A program made the translations under genes and the position numbers. This document shows positions 48,700 to 61,095 of a DNA stretch of 64,000 nt, piece by piece; the first letter of the stretch is position 1; the number at the start of each line of letters is the position of its first letter. Source of the stretch: Phoenix dactylifera (lineage: Eukaryota > Streptophyta > Magnoliopsida > Arecales > Arecaceae); contig NW_024067889.1 in NCBI RefSeq assembly GCF_009389715.1, positions 338,751-402,750 of the forward strand. The letters run 5' to 3'. The notes under the pieces are model-generated. The model saw only the letters and a program-made list of their open reading frames with translations, was not told the DNA's origin and did no database searches.

Positions 48700-50750
48700 T
48701 TGAGGTGTGAGGTGTGAGGCATCTTGTTAATGCTTCTTAAAGCTTCCTATATGGCCTGGCTCATAGACCAACCTAAAATCTGAGCTGGGCCTAGTTTCAA
48801 TTGACCAGCCTAGAATTTCGGCCTGACCCTGATACGAAAATAAGGTCCATAAGCCTAATTTCAGAGAAATCGGCGCAGGAGGAGGACTCTTCCTCCTCTC
48901 CAGTCTTCGATGGAAGCCAGAAAATCTAGCCTCCGCCATCTATTTAACAACCCCCACCACCCTCTCCTATAGCCACACCTGAAAGTTTCTTTCTTCTTGT
49001 TCTTTGGGTTTCTACCGTCGTCCGCCACCTTCCCTGGGGCCATCATCGAACCTTGCTGGAGACAAGGTAATGGATGGATAAACAAGATCAAACATCATCG
49101 ATGAGGTGAAACAGGGCCTCAAGAGATGATCAAACATGGCTTAGATGCAACAAAAATTATGTTAAAAGGTCAAACCTGTACTCTTCATTATCACAAGGCC
49201 TCAAGAGAAGATCAATGCAACTCTGGTGGATAAATCTTACTAGTCCAGATTTAGCCTTTCTAGTTCTCCATTATCTCTAGCTTTCTAGGTATTGTTTGGA
49301 TTCAAGCCTTATAGTTAATTTATTTTTAGTATTTATTTTATTTATTTTCTTGCTTTCAAAATTATTGTAAAAATATATATAAAAAAAATATTCTCCAGGA
49401 AATTCTAAAACATCTCAATTCGCATCCATGGTGATGAGAAATCTTATTATGGTCTTGCTTAGTTTATCCTAGAAATTCTGCAAACTAGGTTGTCTTCTAC
49501 TCCCACATATCCTTGACCTATCACTCCTACAGCCCCCTAAGGTTAAACCTTTCTTTTTCTACATACTCATCCTGACCTAGCGTGACTAGATCCCTAGTCC
49601 TCTCGGTCTAGCCTTCACACCAACCTATTAGTGAATTTCATCCATTGCCTCTCTAGCTTCAGCAATTGTTACTGCTTCACTCCCTCCAAGTGCTTGACCC
49701 ATCCCCAGTCCCTTCTCTTGCAACCCCCACCCGCCCAAACCTAGAGGATAACATCAAGCCCTCCTTATTCTCCTTTGTCTTTGCCACAAGGGCTACAATC
49801 GCCCCCCAAAGAACAAGACATCAACGACAAGCATAGTCAGATAGCACTTCTCCATCATCTTTGTTGAGTAGATAATATTGAAGCTAGGTAATGAAGGATG
49901 GAACCATTAGAGGCATGGCCACATTGAGTACGGACGAGTTTTTGGATATAGTCAAGGGCAAGATGACAGAATGGAGAGAGGGCAAGAGCAAGGGGGAGCT
50001 TGTAAGAGAAAAGAACTCAGAGAAATAAGAAAATGAGCAGTACAAAACAAACCACCCTCACAGGCACTCATACAAAACTATTTTTAAGACCACCTGAAAT
50101 TTCGGTCTTTACGGTCTTGCGGAATCAGCAAGCATTGGTAAGATAGCAGAATAGCAAAAGCAGAAACAGAATAGCAAGCACTGGTAAGATAACCTAGATA
50201 CAATCAACCTGCAATCAGAGTCAGCTAATTTAGTGGAACATACCGAACAATCTTACTAATTCTTGCAGGAATCTGATATTTCTCCTGCTTTAAGACAAGT
50301 TATCAACTGCTTGCATCGCTTGATGATCGATGTTTCCACCAAACTAATTATGATTTCTGGTATAGATCAGATCGCATACTATACAGCAGCAAGTCGTCCA
50401 GCTTGTTTGCGCTTCATTTCCACTATAGAAATGGATCAGTTTGCATACCATACAGGCATAAATTATTCTACCAAAAACAATCTAAACGATTTATAGAGAC
50501 GTGACCTGAATTCTACAATGCCATTAAAAACTACCATACAATAGAGAAATTACTTTCCTTTACGCCCATCTCCTTGTCAACGACCTGGGAAGAAGCACAG
50601 GAGCATATAGAGCATTTACCTCCCTATGAGCATTAAGTAGCAGAGATTGCTATATTCAATCTCAGAGACAACATTAGGATAAAAGCGTATAATTACTCAT
50701 ATACAGATAATATAATTTGATGGGCACCCTCAATGTTGATGAGGATAATG
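48700..50750. other. Intergenic DNA, no gene recognised
   Basis: Nothing supportable beyond short chance frames. A small duplication (GATCAGATCGCATACTATACAG near 50,365, and GATCAGTTTGCATACCATACAG near 50,434) lies at the end. Confidence 0.45.
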
Positions 50751-50758
50751 AAGCAGCT

Positions 50759-50800
50759 TCAGGACTTCAGGATTTCAGGTAGCATCCTGCCAACCCATCC
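50759..50800 (-). other. Possible terminal exon (weak)
   Basis: On the minus strand a good branch point and acceptor (CTGAC...TTGCTTTGCAG) is followed by a short frame, GWVGRMLPEILKS, and a stop. I do not recognise the product. It may be a coding tail, a non-coding RNA exon or chance. Confidence 0.2.
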
Positions 50801-52083
50801 CTGCAAAGCAAGCAATCCAGTCAGATTATTCTAGCATGGTAACCTTGCTCAAAATCACAGGAACATGCATATACATGTCCAAAAATGAATACATCCTTTC
50901 GAGTTAAGAACCAAGGGCAGCACATGCCATGCAAAATACCAATCAATTCAACACCCAGAAGCAAGAAAAGCTTGTCTGTTTGCTTGGCTCAAAACATTTT
51001 ACTCGACGATCTTCAGATGACATAATTGGCGACATTGTTGGATACACATTCACCACAATAAAGTGGCAAATGATCATGCTCAGACTACTATACCAAAAAT
51101 TGCATGCTTAAATGTTATGCACACAGATTTAAGCAGATCTTGGTAGAAAACTTCAGGATGGCTTGGATTATACCATATTTTAGACTCTGTACTACATACA
51201 GTAAACATCCTGATACATCAATGATTTCACGTTTTAACAGATCATTACATCCTATCATAAATGTTTATCGTGCTGCACCATTAGTAACGCATATGTGCAA
51301 ACTTGAAAGTTTCGAGCAGTTGCTCTTCAGTTACATGATAGAGATTCCAATCTCTTTCCTAGGCTGTTGCACCAACTTCAAAGATATCTTCTGTAAAATC
51401 AATTGTGCATTAGACATGCACCAAAAATTGTCCTGGCCCTACAGGAGTCCTTCCAGCATACTGCTTGGTTTTGGAGAACTAAGAAAATATTTTATATTAT
51501 CCCATGCCAGTTAGGGACCAATAAAGCATGCATACCATACAATATGGTGCCAATAATACAAAAACATGGCACCACTAAAAGATACCAGAGATGCTAAATG
51601 GCTTGGTGGAAACATTTCTCTTGTGCATTAAGGTTACATTACTGGCTTTTCATGGGATAGAGAGACCACTTTAAACAAATCCATCACTAGGATATACTAA
51701 AGCTGCATTGTGGTTTCTAATAGACGAGTGCTAGACATAGGTATCGAAAACATGAACAACAGGACAAGAGAAAGAAGAATTAAATATTCAACTTGGGTAG
51801 CATCAACTGCATCTATGTGAAGTTCATCCAGATGCCATCCCGTGTTGGCCTTTATAACCATGTATCATATGATACAATGACTGATATGACATAACACACA
51901 TCAGCATGAATCAGTATAACACACGCCCTTAAATGATGCAAGCAAATATGTGCTATAGTACATATGGAATACAATATGGAGTAACACCGAAACCCCTGCC
52001 AGAATAAACCTGCTTAAAGATTATCAGTTTCAGATATAGAACAGCAGTCATCATTAAAAATGTTAGCCTGATAAAATTAGCAC

Positions 52084-52153
52084 CTGGGGGTTTCTTGGTA
52101 GCCTCCCAAGTGGAGTCATGCAGTAAATTAGGCAATCGGGTCCCATGTGAATA
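52084..52153 (-). other. Possible internal exon, 70 bp (weak)
   Basis: On the minus strand CTTTGCTTGCAG precedes, and CAG|GTGCTA follows, a 70-bp open stretch reading YSHGTRLPNLLHDSTWEATK and then KPPG. The composition looks coding, but I recognise no family. If real, it would belong with the possible terminal exon at 50,759-50,800. The rest of 50.8-52.2 kb shows no further exon. Confidence 0.25.
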
Positions 52154-52159
52154 CTGCAA

Positions 52160-54000
52160 GCAAAGGATAGTTATGACATTTCCTCCAGCTAAACCAGCAT
52201 AGGAGTTATACCGACAATTAGGAAAACTTGGACATAGCCTTAACTTATGACAATTAGTTACATATCTTCAGTGGGATCTGCCATCAATTAATGCCACCAT
52301 TTTCGACCACAATCGAGATGATTTACTTTGGTTCCTTTCAAAATGCCTCTCTACCTGATCTCCATATTTCCCTCCTCTGGATATCTAGAATTTGCAGCAA
52401 TAATATAATTGGTCAGTTACTAGTCCTTTTTCTGGGTGGAATCGAGGGGATAATATGTGCCTCCTTGAACTTTCTTTTTCTTTGTTTCGGTCAAGACTTA
52501 TAAACATTGTTGATCCTTTTCCTATCAGTTTAAGCTTTTGGGAACTAATCGTTCATTAAAATGGTGGCAGAGGTCAGGTTTTGCTGGAAGTCATGGATTT
52601 GAATTCCCTTGAGTTTGGTTATTTATGTAATTCTCCCTGGTTGTCTGTTATGCCCATCTTTCTCTGTCTTGACTCAATTATGCCCCAACATTCATGGTGA
52701 GGGCTGCATGTTAAGGTGGGGATGGGGAGTTAGGCATGATTTACATTGCTGACCTTTTCCCTATCCACTTAAGATTTTGAGTTCTAGTGGTTTCTTGACA
52801 ATTCAAACCATCTTCCTTCTCCCTTTGATTTTCTACATAAGCAGAAGTTTATATGGTGATTTTGTATGGGTCTTGATGTGTGGGTTCATCCTGCTAAATT
52901 TGGCAAAAAATATCGTACCTTACAGAACTTCAAGCTAACTTTCAAGTCATTCAGAACTGTTCTGAGCATTGTAAGCTTGCATGTAGAATTGATTGATCAC
53001 AAAATCTCCTCCTAGTTATCAAAATCAGTATCTCCCTTGCCATCCTAATGTTGCTAACTTCTGAATGGCTAGGCAAATATGGCTCTCAAATCAATACATA
53101 GTCAAATGCTTAAGCGTCAACTTCTTTTTCAAAGCTTGTAGTTCCATATTATAATACCAGGTATTGCAGCAAGTTTCAAATGGACTTACATGTCTTTCCA
53201 AGAGGACCACCAGTTATTTCAGGGATTCTTTACCAACTTTATGAATTCCATATTCACCTTTATTTTAAGCGCAAGCATTAGCCCTCTTTATTAGGGTCAC
53301 CAAATTCCTTTCCCTCATTTCGAATTTAATATCACCAATTTGTTCCAAACTCCAACTATTGCCCATTGACACATGGAAATGGACCTAATTGTATTTCTAG
53401 GGTTGTTCTGGGAATTAATGCATGCCTTTCTTCTCAATCTCAAGAATCCACTTAGTGCTCTTAGTGGTATATCTGTAGAAAACATTTGATGTAGTATAGA
53501 TTCTAAGATCAATCATATCCAACAGGCAGGATTTGCTGTGGTCAACAAGAAACCAGCAAGCTAATGGATGCTGTAACTCCTTGCTTCTTTTTTACATTGC
53601 AGCCAATTTATACTCATTAGAAAGAACACTTCAAGACATATGAGTGATATTTCATAGTCCTTGGGCCCTGGCCAAATCCTAACACTTTTAGGGAACAAAC
53701 ATTGGTTGGAATATACAGTCGTAATTTAGTGATGAATTATTCCATTTTCTGCAAGCATTTAACCTAATAGCTAGGAGGCGTGGATACTTCAAATTGGATG
53801 CTGTATTTGTATTTGATCATATACCAATACTAGTCAAGGATGTCTAGGCATATGTGTTAGTACTTCAGTATCCTTTTTACTTTAATAATATTAAAAAAAG
53901 GATCTGAATACTTCCCTAATACTCAAAGTACTTCCTAGATAATGAGGTGTACAACGGAGAGATTTTTCTAAATGAATGTTGACCTTTTTAATGGAGACAT
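52160..54000. other. Intergenic DNA, no gene recognised
   Basis: Only short chance frames. A minus-strand frame near 53,315-53,512 has no recognised motif. Confidence 0.4.
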
Positions 54001-54125
54001 ACACACACATATACATACTTACATGTACATATACATACATATTAATACATATGTATGTATGTAGCATATATGTATACATAAGTACACATACACAGACAGA
54101 CGTGCATGCACGCACACATATATAT
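54000..54125. repeat. ACATAC/ATGTAT microsatellite cluster
   Basis: Impure runs of ACACAT, ACATAC and ATGTATGT. The frames encoded here on both strands are repeats of Tyr, Met, Val, Ile, Cys and Thr and are not genes. Confidence 0.85.
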
Positions 54126-54496
54126 GAGTTTCGAAATCAAGGATTATTCTCTCTAGATTATGGCTGTCAAATTTTCTACCAAGAATACCCTTCTTGTGTA
54201 TCTTAAGAATATGTTACTTACCTAATTGACTTTCTCAACATCAACTACCACAGATACTTTCTTCACCTTTCCTAATAACCTTTTTTAACTCTCAAATAAA
54301 TTGGGCTCTATCTCTCTTTTTAATTCGACCCTCAAACAAATTGGCTATCAAATTCAACTCCTAAACATATTGAACTCGATCACTCTCTCTCTCTCTCCCC
54401 CTCCCTCCCTCCTTTCTTCTAACAAACATGCATTGCACATGTCCTATTGCTAGTATATATGTATGTATGTACATACGTATATATACATACATATAT

Positions 54497-55097
54497 AAGG
54501 TCGGCGGAACCATCCCGAACCAGGCGGTTCCACCCATTCCAAGCCGTCCCAGTGGCTCACTGATACAGTTCCGATTGTAAAAACGATACGCTTGCTGGAG
54601 CCGAAGAAGAAGGAAAGAGAGAGCAACCAAGGGAGGGAGGGAGAAGAAGAGGTGGCGAACACTGGTGGAGGGCTGCGAGGGGCCGCAGCAGCCAAGGCCA
54701 CGGCCCGTTCTCCTGTTTCGAACGAAACAAGGTCAGGCCGCGGCTAAAAAATTTTGAAATTTTTAAGTGAAGTCGACAAATTGCTTGTTGATTTCACTTA
54801 AGAATTCCAAAATTAAAAAAAATTGCGATTTTTAAGAAAAGTTGGTAAATCTCTTGCTACTTCATTTAAAAATCGCAAAATATTTTAGCCACGGCCAGAC
54901 CCCTGTTTCGTTCGAAAAAGAGGAACAACAGCGGCATCGCCTGCCGCGGCCTCCGCCGGCCTCCCTCCCCTGCTTTCTCTCTCTCTCTTCCTCTCTCCCA
55001 GTGTCGTGCCCTCTCTCGGTACTAGCCCGGCATGGCCCATACCAAGTCATCCCAACAAAGAACCAGTACGGTGCCCAGTACCAGTTTCTCCGACCTT
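54497..55097. mobile_element. 601-bp GGTACC-family insertion between two TATG microsatellites
   Basis: The left end AAGGTCGG (54,497) and right end CCGACCTT (to 55,097) are an exact 8-bp inverted pair. The DNA outside is TATG/TATA microsatellite on both sides. The interior is symmetrical: a GC-rich purine tract near 54,590-54,660 on the left, and a pyrimidine tract near 54,940-55,020 on the right. A central pair of CCTGTTTCGAACGAAACAAGG-type palindromes lies near 54,711 and 54,900. The element has no coding capacity that I trust. It may be a foldback-type DNA element. Confidence 0.5.
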
Positions 55098-55104
55098 GAT
55101 ATAT

Positions 55105-55320
55105 GTATATATATGTATATGTATATACATATGTATATGTATATGTATATACATATGTATATGTATATGTATATACATATGTATATGTATATGTATATAC
55201 ATATGTATATGTATATGTATATACATATGTATATGTATATGTATATACATATGTATATGTATATATATATATGTATATATATATAATGTATATATATATA
55301 ATATATATATATATGTATGT
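55105..55320. repeat. 24-bp tandem array (GTATAT/ATACAT units)
   Basis: The 24-bp unit GTATATGTATATGTATATAC plus ATAT repeats about six times to 55,262, then decays into TA and GTAT runs to about 55,320. Frames across it read as a period of 8 residues, which explains several long but meaningless open frames on both strands. Confidence 0.92.
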
Positions 55321-55329
55321 ATAATTTTT

Positions 55330-57200
55330 AGTTTGTAGGCATTTTTAATGGTATAGATTGTTCCCAATAGTGTGAATCTTCGATTTGGACGCTCTAATAT
55401 TGAGAGTAGATTCTCTTTATTGAGATGAGCATAGTCCATCTCATACACAATCAAACATACACAAACATATATGGATATATTATATACAAATATATATACC
55501 TATATAATCATATAATATCCCATTTTCTTAGAATCTGCCATATCACCATATTCAGACGATGCCATATTCATATCATTCTTCTATTTCCATGCTTTATAGC
55601 CTAATAGTATTTTAGTCATAACAGATACCTCTCAATAAATGTGCAGTCTAGAACAAAAGTAGCCTAGGGTTAGCATTATCAAGGATCTTTCTAAACTACT
55701 AACTTCCAAGAGAAGTCATTAGATCATGTAAGATTTTGAGAATCATTATTGAGTTTATATGGCAATTTAAATATATTGTCTTTTGTTGTCAACTCTTTTC
55801 TTGACCTCTCTACCATCCTTTTCAGTCTTCTTCATAAAAGTTCTTCTCCCCTGCACACTCTCCACATCCACCCACAGCATCAGGATTTCAGCCAACCTCA
55901 TCACCATTATTCTTGCTTCTTGAAGGAGATTACTTGTCGAGAAATTCCAGCTGATGCAACAAACCATCTAATGCCTCACGGACCAGGGTTTCAGGCCAAA
56001 ATGAAACATTGTCCATAATCTTGGTTCTTTTGATGGACCGAAATCAATCCATATAAAATATTTGCCATGCACTGACTTTTAGTCAAGAATAAGTCAAATC
56101 AGACAAATTAGCCCTATTGTAATTCAGACAACTTATTTAAATTAATACCCCGGTTTGACATCCCAAACAGTTCGGTGCATACCCATTAATGAGTACCATA
56201 GAGACCTCTTGGATACATGGGGGTCTGGCTCAATACAGGAAGGCTTGGTATGATACAAGGAGGCTTGGTTCAAGCAAAAATGATACAAACTACCCCCAAC
56301 CCACTCTAATGATGTGTGGATCAAGCACTTCAGGGATGGATTGATGGTTTTTCCCAAACCTATCTAAAACCACTCCCAAATTGAGCGATATCAAGGTGTC
56401 ACTTCGGAAGTGGGCTAAAGTGTGCTTTTCCCTTGTTTTTAATTATTTGAACGTTGAAATAAGGGGAAGATGGGACAGGTTGCTGCAAGGGTTTTCCCAT
56501 TAGATTGACCAGTTTAAAACCATTTTTAAGCTAGAAACTTCATATTCCCAATTTATACAATTAAAAACATAAAGTCAGATAAGAAAATATTACTAAAAAA
56601 ATTTAGAACCAAAGTTTGGAGCCAAAAAGGGTTGTACCAAGGGTGTATGGCACCCATTGATACCCTTTGCTAGTACGATCCTCAATATGGTGTGTGCCTT
56701 AACCATCCTTGGTCGATATGGAATGGATTCTCAATATTTCGAACTTTGATTAAAACAAATTCAAAAACAAGATTACCAATGGGTTCATGTCCAAGACGTC
56801 CGTCTCCAAGACCTCTCCACTTTAGGCCTTTTTTATCTAAGTGAAGTCCAGTCTGAAGCTTCAAGTCCAATTCCAAATTGGATATTAAAGTGATGTTCAA
56901 TTATTGAAATTGATTTCTCTTTGTTTTCTCTTCTAGACCAATTTTCTTTTTCTCTCTTTCTTTAAGAATGATGAAGACATGTGAACCAAGAGAAAGGACA
57001 GGTTTAACATTTTTTAATGTTCATTATTACTTAATATTAATGAATGCAGATACATGTTTACATATGTATCCATATTCTCGTATATATGTCTGTAAGTAAT
57101 GTATAACTGTATGTATATCTATATTTATCTAAGAATAATATGGATATGAATCAAACATTAGTTATATTCATATTTGTTTAAAAAATATTTTTAGGAATTT
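55330..57200. other. Intergenic DNA with weak GTACC repeats
   Basis: No gene recognised. Weak GGTAC/CATACC-rich stretches lie near 56,150-56,290 and 56,630-56,700. Confidence 0.4.
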
Positions 57201-57205
57201 GTCAC

Positions 57206-57425
57206 ATGCAATCAGGGAACACTAAACCGACCCAAACCAAGCGGTTCGGCCAGTACCAAAAGGAATCGATGCTAACCTGGGACGATTTGGCCATTCAGGT
57301 CAGTTCGGCCTATAAAAGTCTCCCCAACCTTCCCCACTCCGATGACTTCCCTCGAGGCTCCAACCGTACCCTAGCTCCTTCGAGCCTCTCTCTCTTTCAA
57401 CGTTGGCCGCCACCGACAAGGTAAG
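57206..57425 (+). promoter_or_regulatory. Promoter-like and leader-exon-like stretch of unknown gene
   Basis: A TATA box (CCTATAAAAGTC) at 57,311 is followed by a pyrimidine-rich leader. It ends in ACCGACAAG|GTAAGTCC at 57,420/57,421, a near-perfect splice donor. The upstream part is GGTTCGG/GTACC-rich like the dispersed repeat family. I found no downstream coding exon on this strand. It may be a decayed gene start, a transcribed repeat, or chance. Confidence 0.35.
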
Positions 57426-57429
57426 TCCC

Positions 57430-58045
57430 CCCTTCCGCTCTCTCTCCCTAATAAGTTCTCTCCTTATTTAGGCAATTTTTTTGATATTGTTATAAAGTAA
57501 TTGATCTTAATCAAAACATGATATTTATCAAGCACAGAACAGCACTTGCCTAGCGACAGGATCAGGCAAACAAGACACATGGCACGTTATGAGCTCAACT
57601 GTCATCAGTCCAAGCCTCAAGATCTAAGATTTATGCACAGGAATGCAGTCCTATGTCGCTTGTGCCTGGCGCACAAATTAACTCCATATCTGAAATAAGC
57701 TATTAGCAAGCAAAAGACCTGATGGAGTAGCATAGTTAGCCTAATAATCATATTTGATACTATGCTCTTCAAGACATAAGCACAATATGTCATTTACCAG
57801 AGATCAACTCTTTCTAATTTTGCAACAGACTAATGAGCAATGAATCTTTAATTTATCTTGAACACATAGAAAAATCCTTATCTATTAATCACACAAAAAT
57901 CTGAGGTATTGATAAGAAGGATAAGCCAATAATGCAAACACAATCTGCATGATTTTGTTTTCCTATTAAAATAAGAAATAAAGCAGATTTGTGGGACTTA
58001 ATTACCTACTTGGACAGAACACCCATGAATCATTCGAAGAGAAAT
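57430..58045. other. 3' flank of the response-regulator pseudogene
   Basis: No features recognised; AT-rich. Confidence 0.45.
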
Positions 58046-59579
58046 GTGGTAACTTAGAATTCTCGACTCCAGAACCATCTCCAAAATCCAAAACAGTCCT
58101 CTTGCTTCACTCTGACCCTTTCATTACCAATGCATGTATTCCAATGACTCGGGTCATTAGTTGGAGATTCATTGTCATCCACAGCAAACCGGCTGGGGAT
58201 GCATGTACCCTTACCCACAAATCCAAGATTCCTCCCTCGTCCTTGGTCTGGCAATGCACTCGTTTTTGAGTCAGATCCTTGAATGCACAAGCTAGGCAAG
58301 TGAGTGGGCAATCTACTTGCTGGGAGCAACATTTACTATTGAGTTCTGCACCTGCCAACCAGTGCAGCTTTCTGTACGAATTGAGCAGGATGACACCGAT
58401 GGGTGAAACTGATCCTGGAACTGAGTACCCATTTAGCACACCAACATTCTTCAAGTCTCCATTTGAGACTTGTTCCATATCCAATGGTACATTATGTGAC
58501 TGAGAAGATATCAGGTTGTAATCCATGACTGTGGCTGCTGTTAGTATAGTTAGAATTTTGATTAACAGGAAGAGCATGCTCCTGACCTGAAAGCTTGTGG
58601 ATGACAGAGCAGTATCCACTGTAGAGTTCGGATTTATCGGAACATGACTGTTCCCTATCTGGAAACCATTTGATACTGCGAGGGAGCTATAAGACAAGAA
58701 GGTTGTACATTAATGCATGATTAGATTCTGGCAGCACAGGGTATGGGTGTTGCTGTTGTAACATCTGCACCAGCAAGTTACCACTCTGACTTTTGTTCAC
58801 TGCCCCAAGATTACCAGCAGTACCTGTTGCACTGAATTGATTACTAGACCAAGCTGAAAAAACCAGAGGACATGTCTTCACAACAATGTTGGACTGAGGG
58901 AGCTGCTTCTGTGTACTGGGATTGGCATTTCAATAGAGGTTGACCAAAATGCCACTCCTTGTTCAACAGGAATGCACTTATGTGCTCGCATCGAGGCATG
59001 TAGGAGAACTGGCTGATCAACTGCTGGCAACCCTAAGCTGCCTGAAGGTCGGCCTAAGAGCTCGACATGCAAAGCAGCTAGAGTTTGTGGTGGAATTTGA
59101 CCTGAAGCAGCCAAAGCTTGGAAATCAAATCTGCCCAATTGAGCCCAATTTGGCATTTGGTTCTACAGATCCACAGAATGAATTAGGAAGCACGCTCTGG
59201 TTTTGAGCAACCCCACTTAACCTCTTCAAGTATAGTCTGAATTCTGCACGTTTTTACCAAATTGCTGGTGAAAATTTTGTTCATATTTTTCAAGAATAGC
59301 ATAAATATCTTTTCTTTACCCCTATTAAGCACGAGGTGCATCTTTGTAATGAATAAAGCTCAGTAGAGTAATAACAGAAAATATAAATCATTGAGTATGA
59401 ACAGGCATTCTATGCCATATTGGTATTTGCAGTTTATAATGAAGTAAAAGCATCCTAAGTCATCTTTTGAGAATTACCCATGAAATGAACAAATGGCTAG
59501 TGAGGGTTTTATGATTAAGTAATCTGATGTTCATGTGAATATGTTTTAAAAAGTAGCTTATGTTATGATTTTTGTCATT

Positions 59580-59740
59580 ACGCTCATAATTCATGCTTCA
59601 AAGATAAATGAGTTCCCTTCACAAAAAAGCTTGCTTCCTTCTATCTCATGTTATGATGTTTGTTGTTAGGCCTATGATTCATGCTTCAAAGATAAATGAG
59701 TTCCCATCACAAAAAGCTTGCCTCTTTCTATCCCACTATA
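59580..59740. repeat. Tandem duplication, offset 88 bp, in the ARR-B pseudogene
   Basis: TCATGCTTCAAAGATAAATG occurs at 59,591 and 59,679. Both copies continue into 'agttccc..tcacaaaaa.gcttgc'. It lies in the intron between the GARP exon and the C-terminal exon. Confidence 0.88.
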
Positions 59741-60999
59741 GAACTAAGTTAATAGACACCTTTGGAGAATCTGCTCTCAGGCTGTTCCCCTCATTAGCAT
59801 GTCTGCTACTTAACTCTTCCAGACAAATCACATAGGGCAACCACTTAGAAAGCAATATCACACATTTAAAGCATAGAAACTAACTTTGAAAGCTGTACCT
59901 TCAACTATGGCTAACTTGATGTTTCAATCAAATTCCACCATAAGACTGCATCAGAATGGCCCCTAGCAAGGAGAATGTCCTCCTTGAAATTAATGGCACG
60001 AATTTGCTCAACGTTTTTTACAAATGGGATGGGAGAAGAAAAGTCAAATATTGGCATGATGAATCAACTAATATACTACAACTGTTTTAGCAAAAAATAT
60101 CTTAAAATTCAGAAAAATTATTCAATGATGCAAAAGGAAACTATAACAGAAAGTTGAACATCAAATTGCAAATCATTAATTAGCTTCTTTAAACTTTCTG
60201 TTTGATTTCCTCATCAATCTCTCCTTTTCATACAAGTCTTAACCCAAGCTTGCATGAAAAGCACAAAATCAACATAGAACTGACCAAATTGATACCTTTG
60301 AAAACATATAGCCAAAGTTACTTGATCCACTAGGTGCGTCCTAGGTGCTGCTAAGGAAAGCTTTCCATTTCGAGCTTCCAAGCAATGATTCTCCCTCTTG
60401 GAAGGATATTTCTTTCTTCATTGGCAGTTTACTTCATAATTGATGAGTACTTTAAATTCTGTGATCACTCAGGCTTCAGAACAACATTCTCTTGTTATGA
60501 ACGAGTTTTTTATGAGATATAACAGCTATTAGATATTTTTTATTTTTCCTGTGTCCCTTTTCACAAGCATTATGCTATTAAAATAATATTTTCCACTTTT
60601 AGCTGTTGCCATTGTTCTTAACTCACATATGCACAAGAAACATCCCATGTTTGTATCATAATTCTACTGGCTTTTGCTACTAGATTCATCAAATCACGTG
60701 CTTAATTTATTTTTGGCCCAAATATGAAATTGTATATTAAAAGTAACTATATCATCTTTTAATGTTACCAAAGTACAATAGTGCATCACTCATATTATCA
60801 CTACCGTATAATCTGTTTTTCTTCTTCATGTGACAATAGGTTTAATAAAAATCTTAGGATTTTTTAAATTGTCAAATAGACATTATTTACTTTGAAAGGC
60901 ACAATTTGTTGAACATATTTCATGGTTGCTACATTATAGTACCCAATATTCTTAAATTGTCACATTGACATTATTTACAGTATATGGGCTTGGTATGGA

Positions 61000-61095
61000 G
61001 CTGTAACGAGACATGGTACAACTACTGTGCCAACTCTAATAGTACACCATACCAACCCATCCCATATTGATAAGTTAATGATACAGGATCCAGTG
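61000..61095. repeat. GTACC/GGTAC-rich palindromic repeat copy
   Basis: Short stretch with 'cttggtatggagctg', CATGGTACAACTACTG and 'acaccataccaacccatccc'. It resembles the copy at 24,269-24,418. Confidence 0.5.

Noticed and set aside
54450-54701. 83-codon Ala/Ser/Pro-rich frame (-) resembling a transit peptide
   Set aside because: It is inside the GTACC-family insertion and no downstream exon is in reach.
55006-55454. Several 70-135-codon frames on both strands
   Set aside because: They are translations of the 24-bp TATG array and carry only periodic Tyr, Ile, Cys, Met or His.
58107-58697. 196-codon frame (-) as a separate gene
   Set aside because: Its parts match the C-terminal region of type-B response regulators in mixed frames, so it belongs to the pseudogene.
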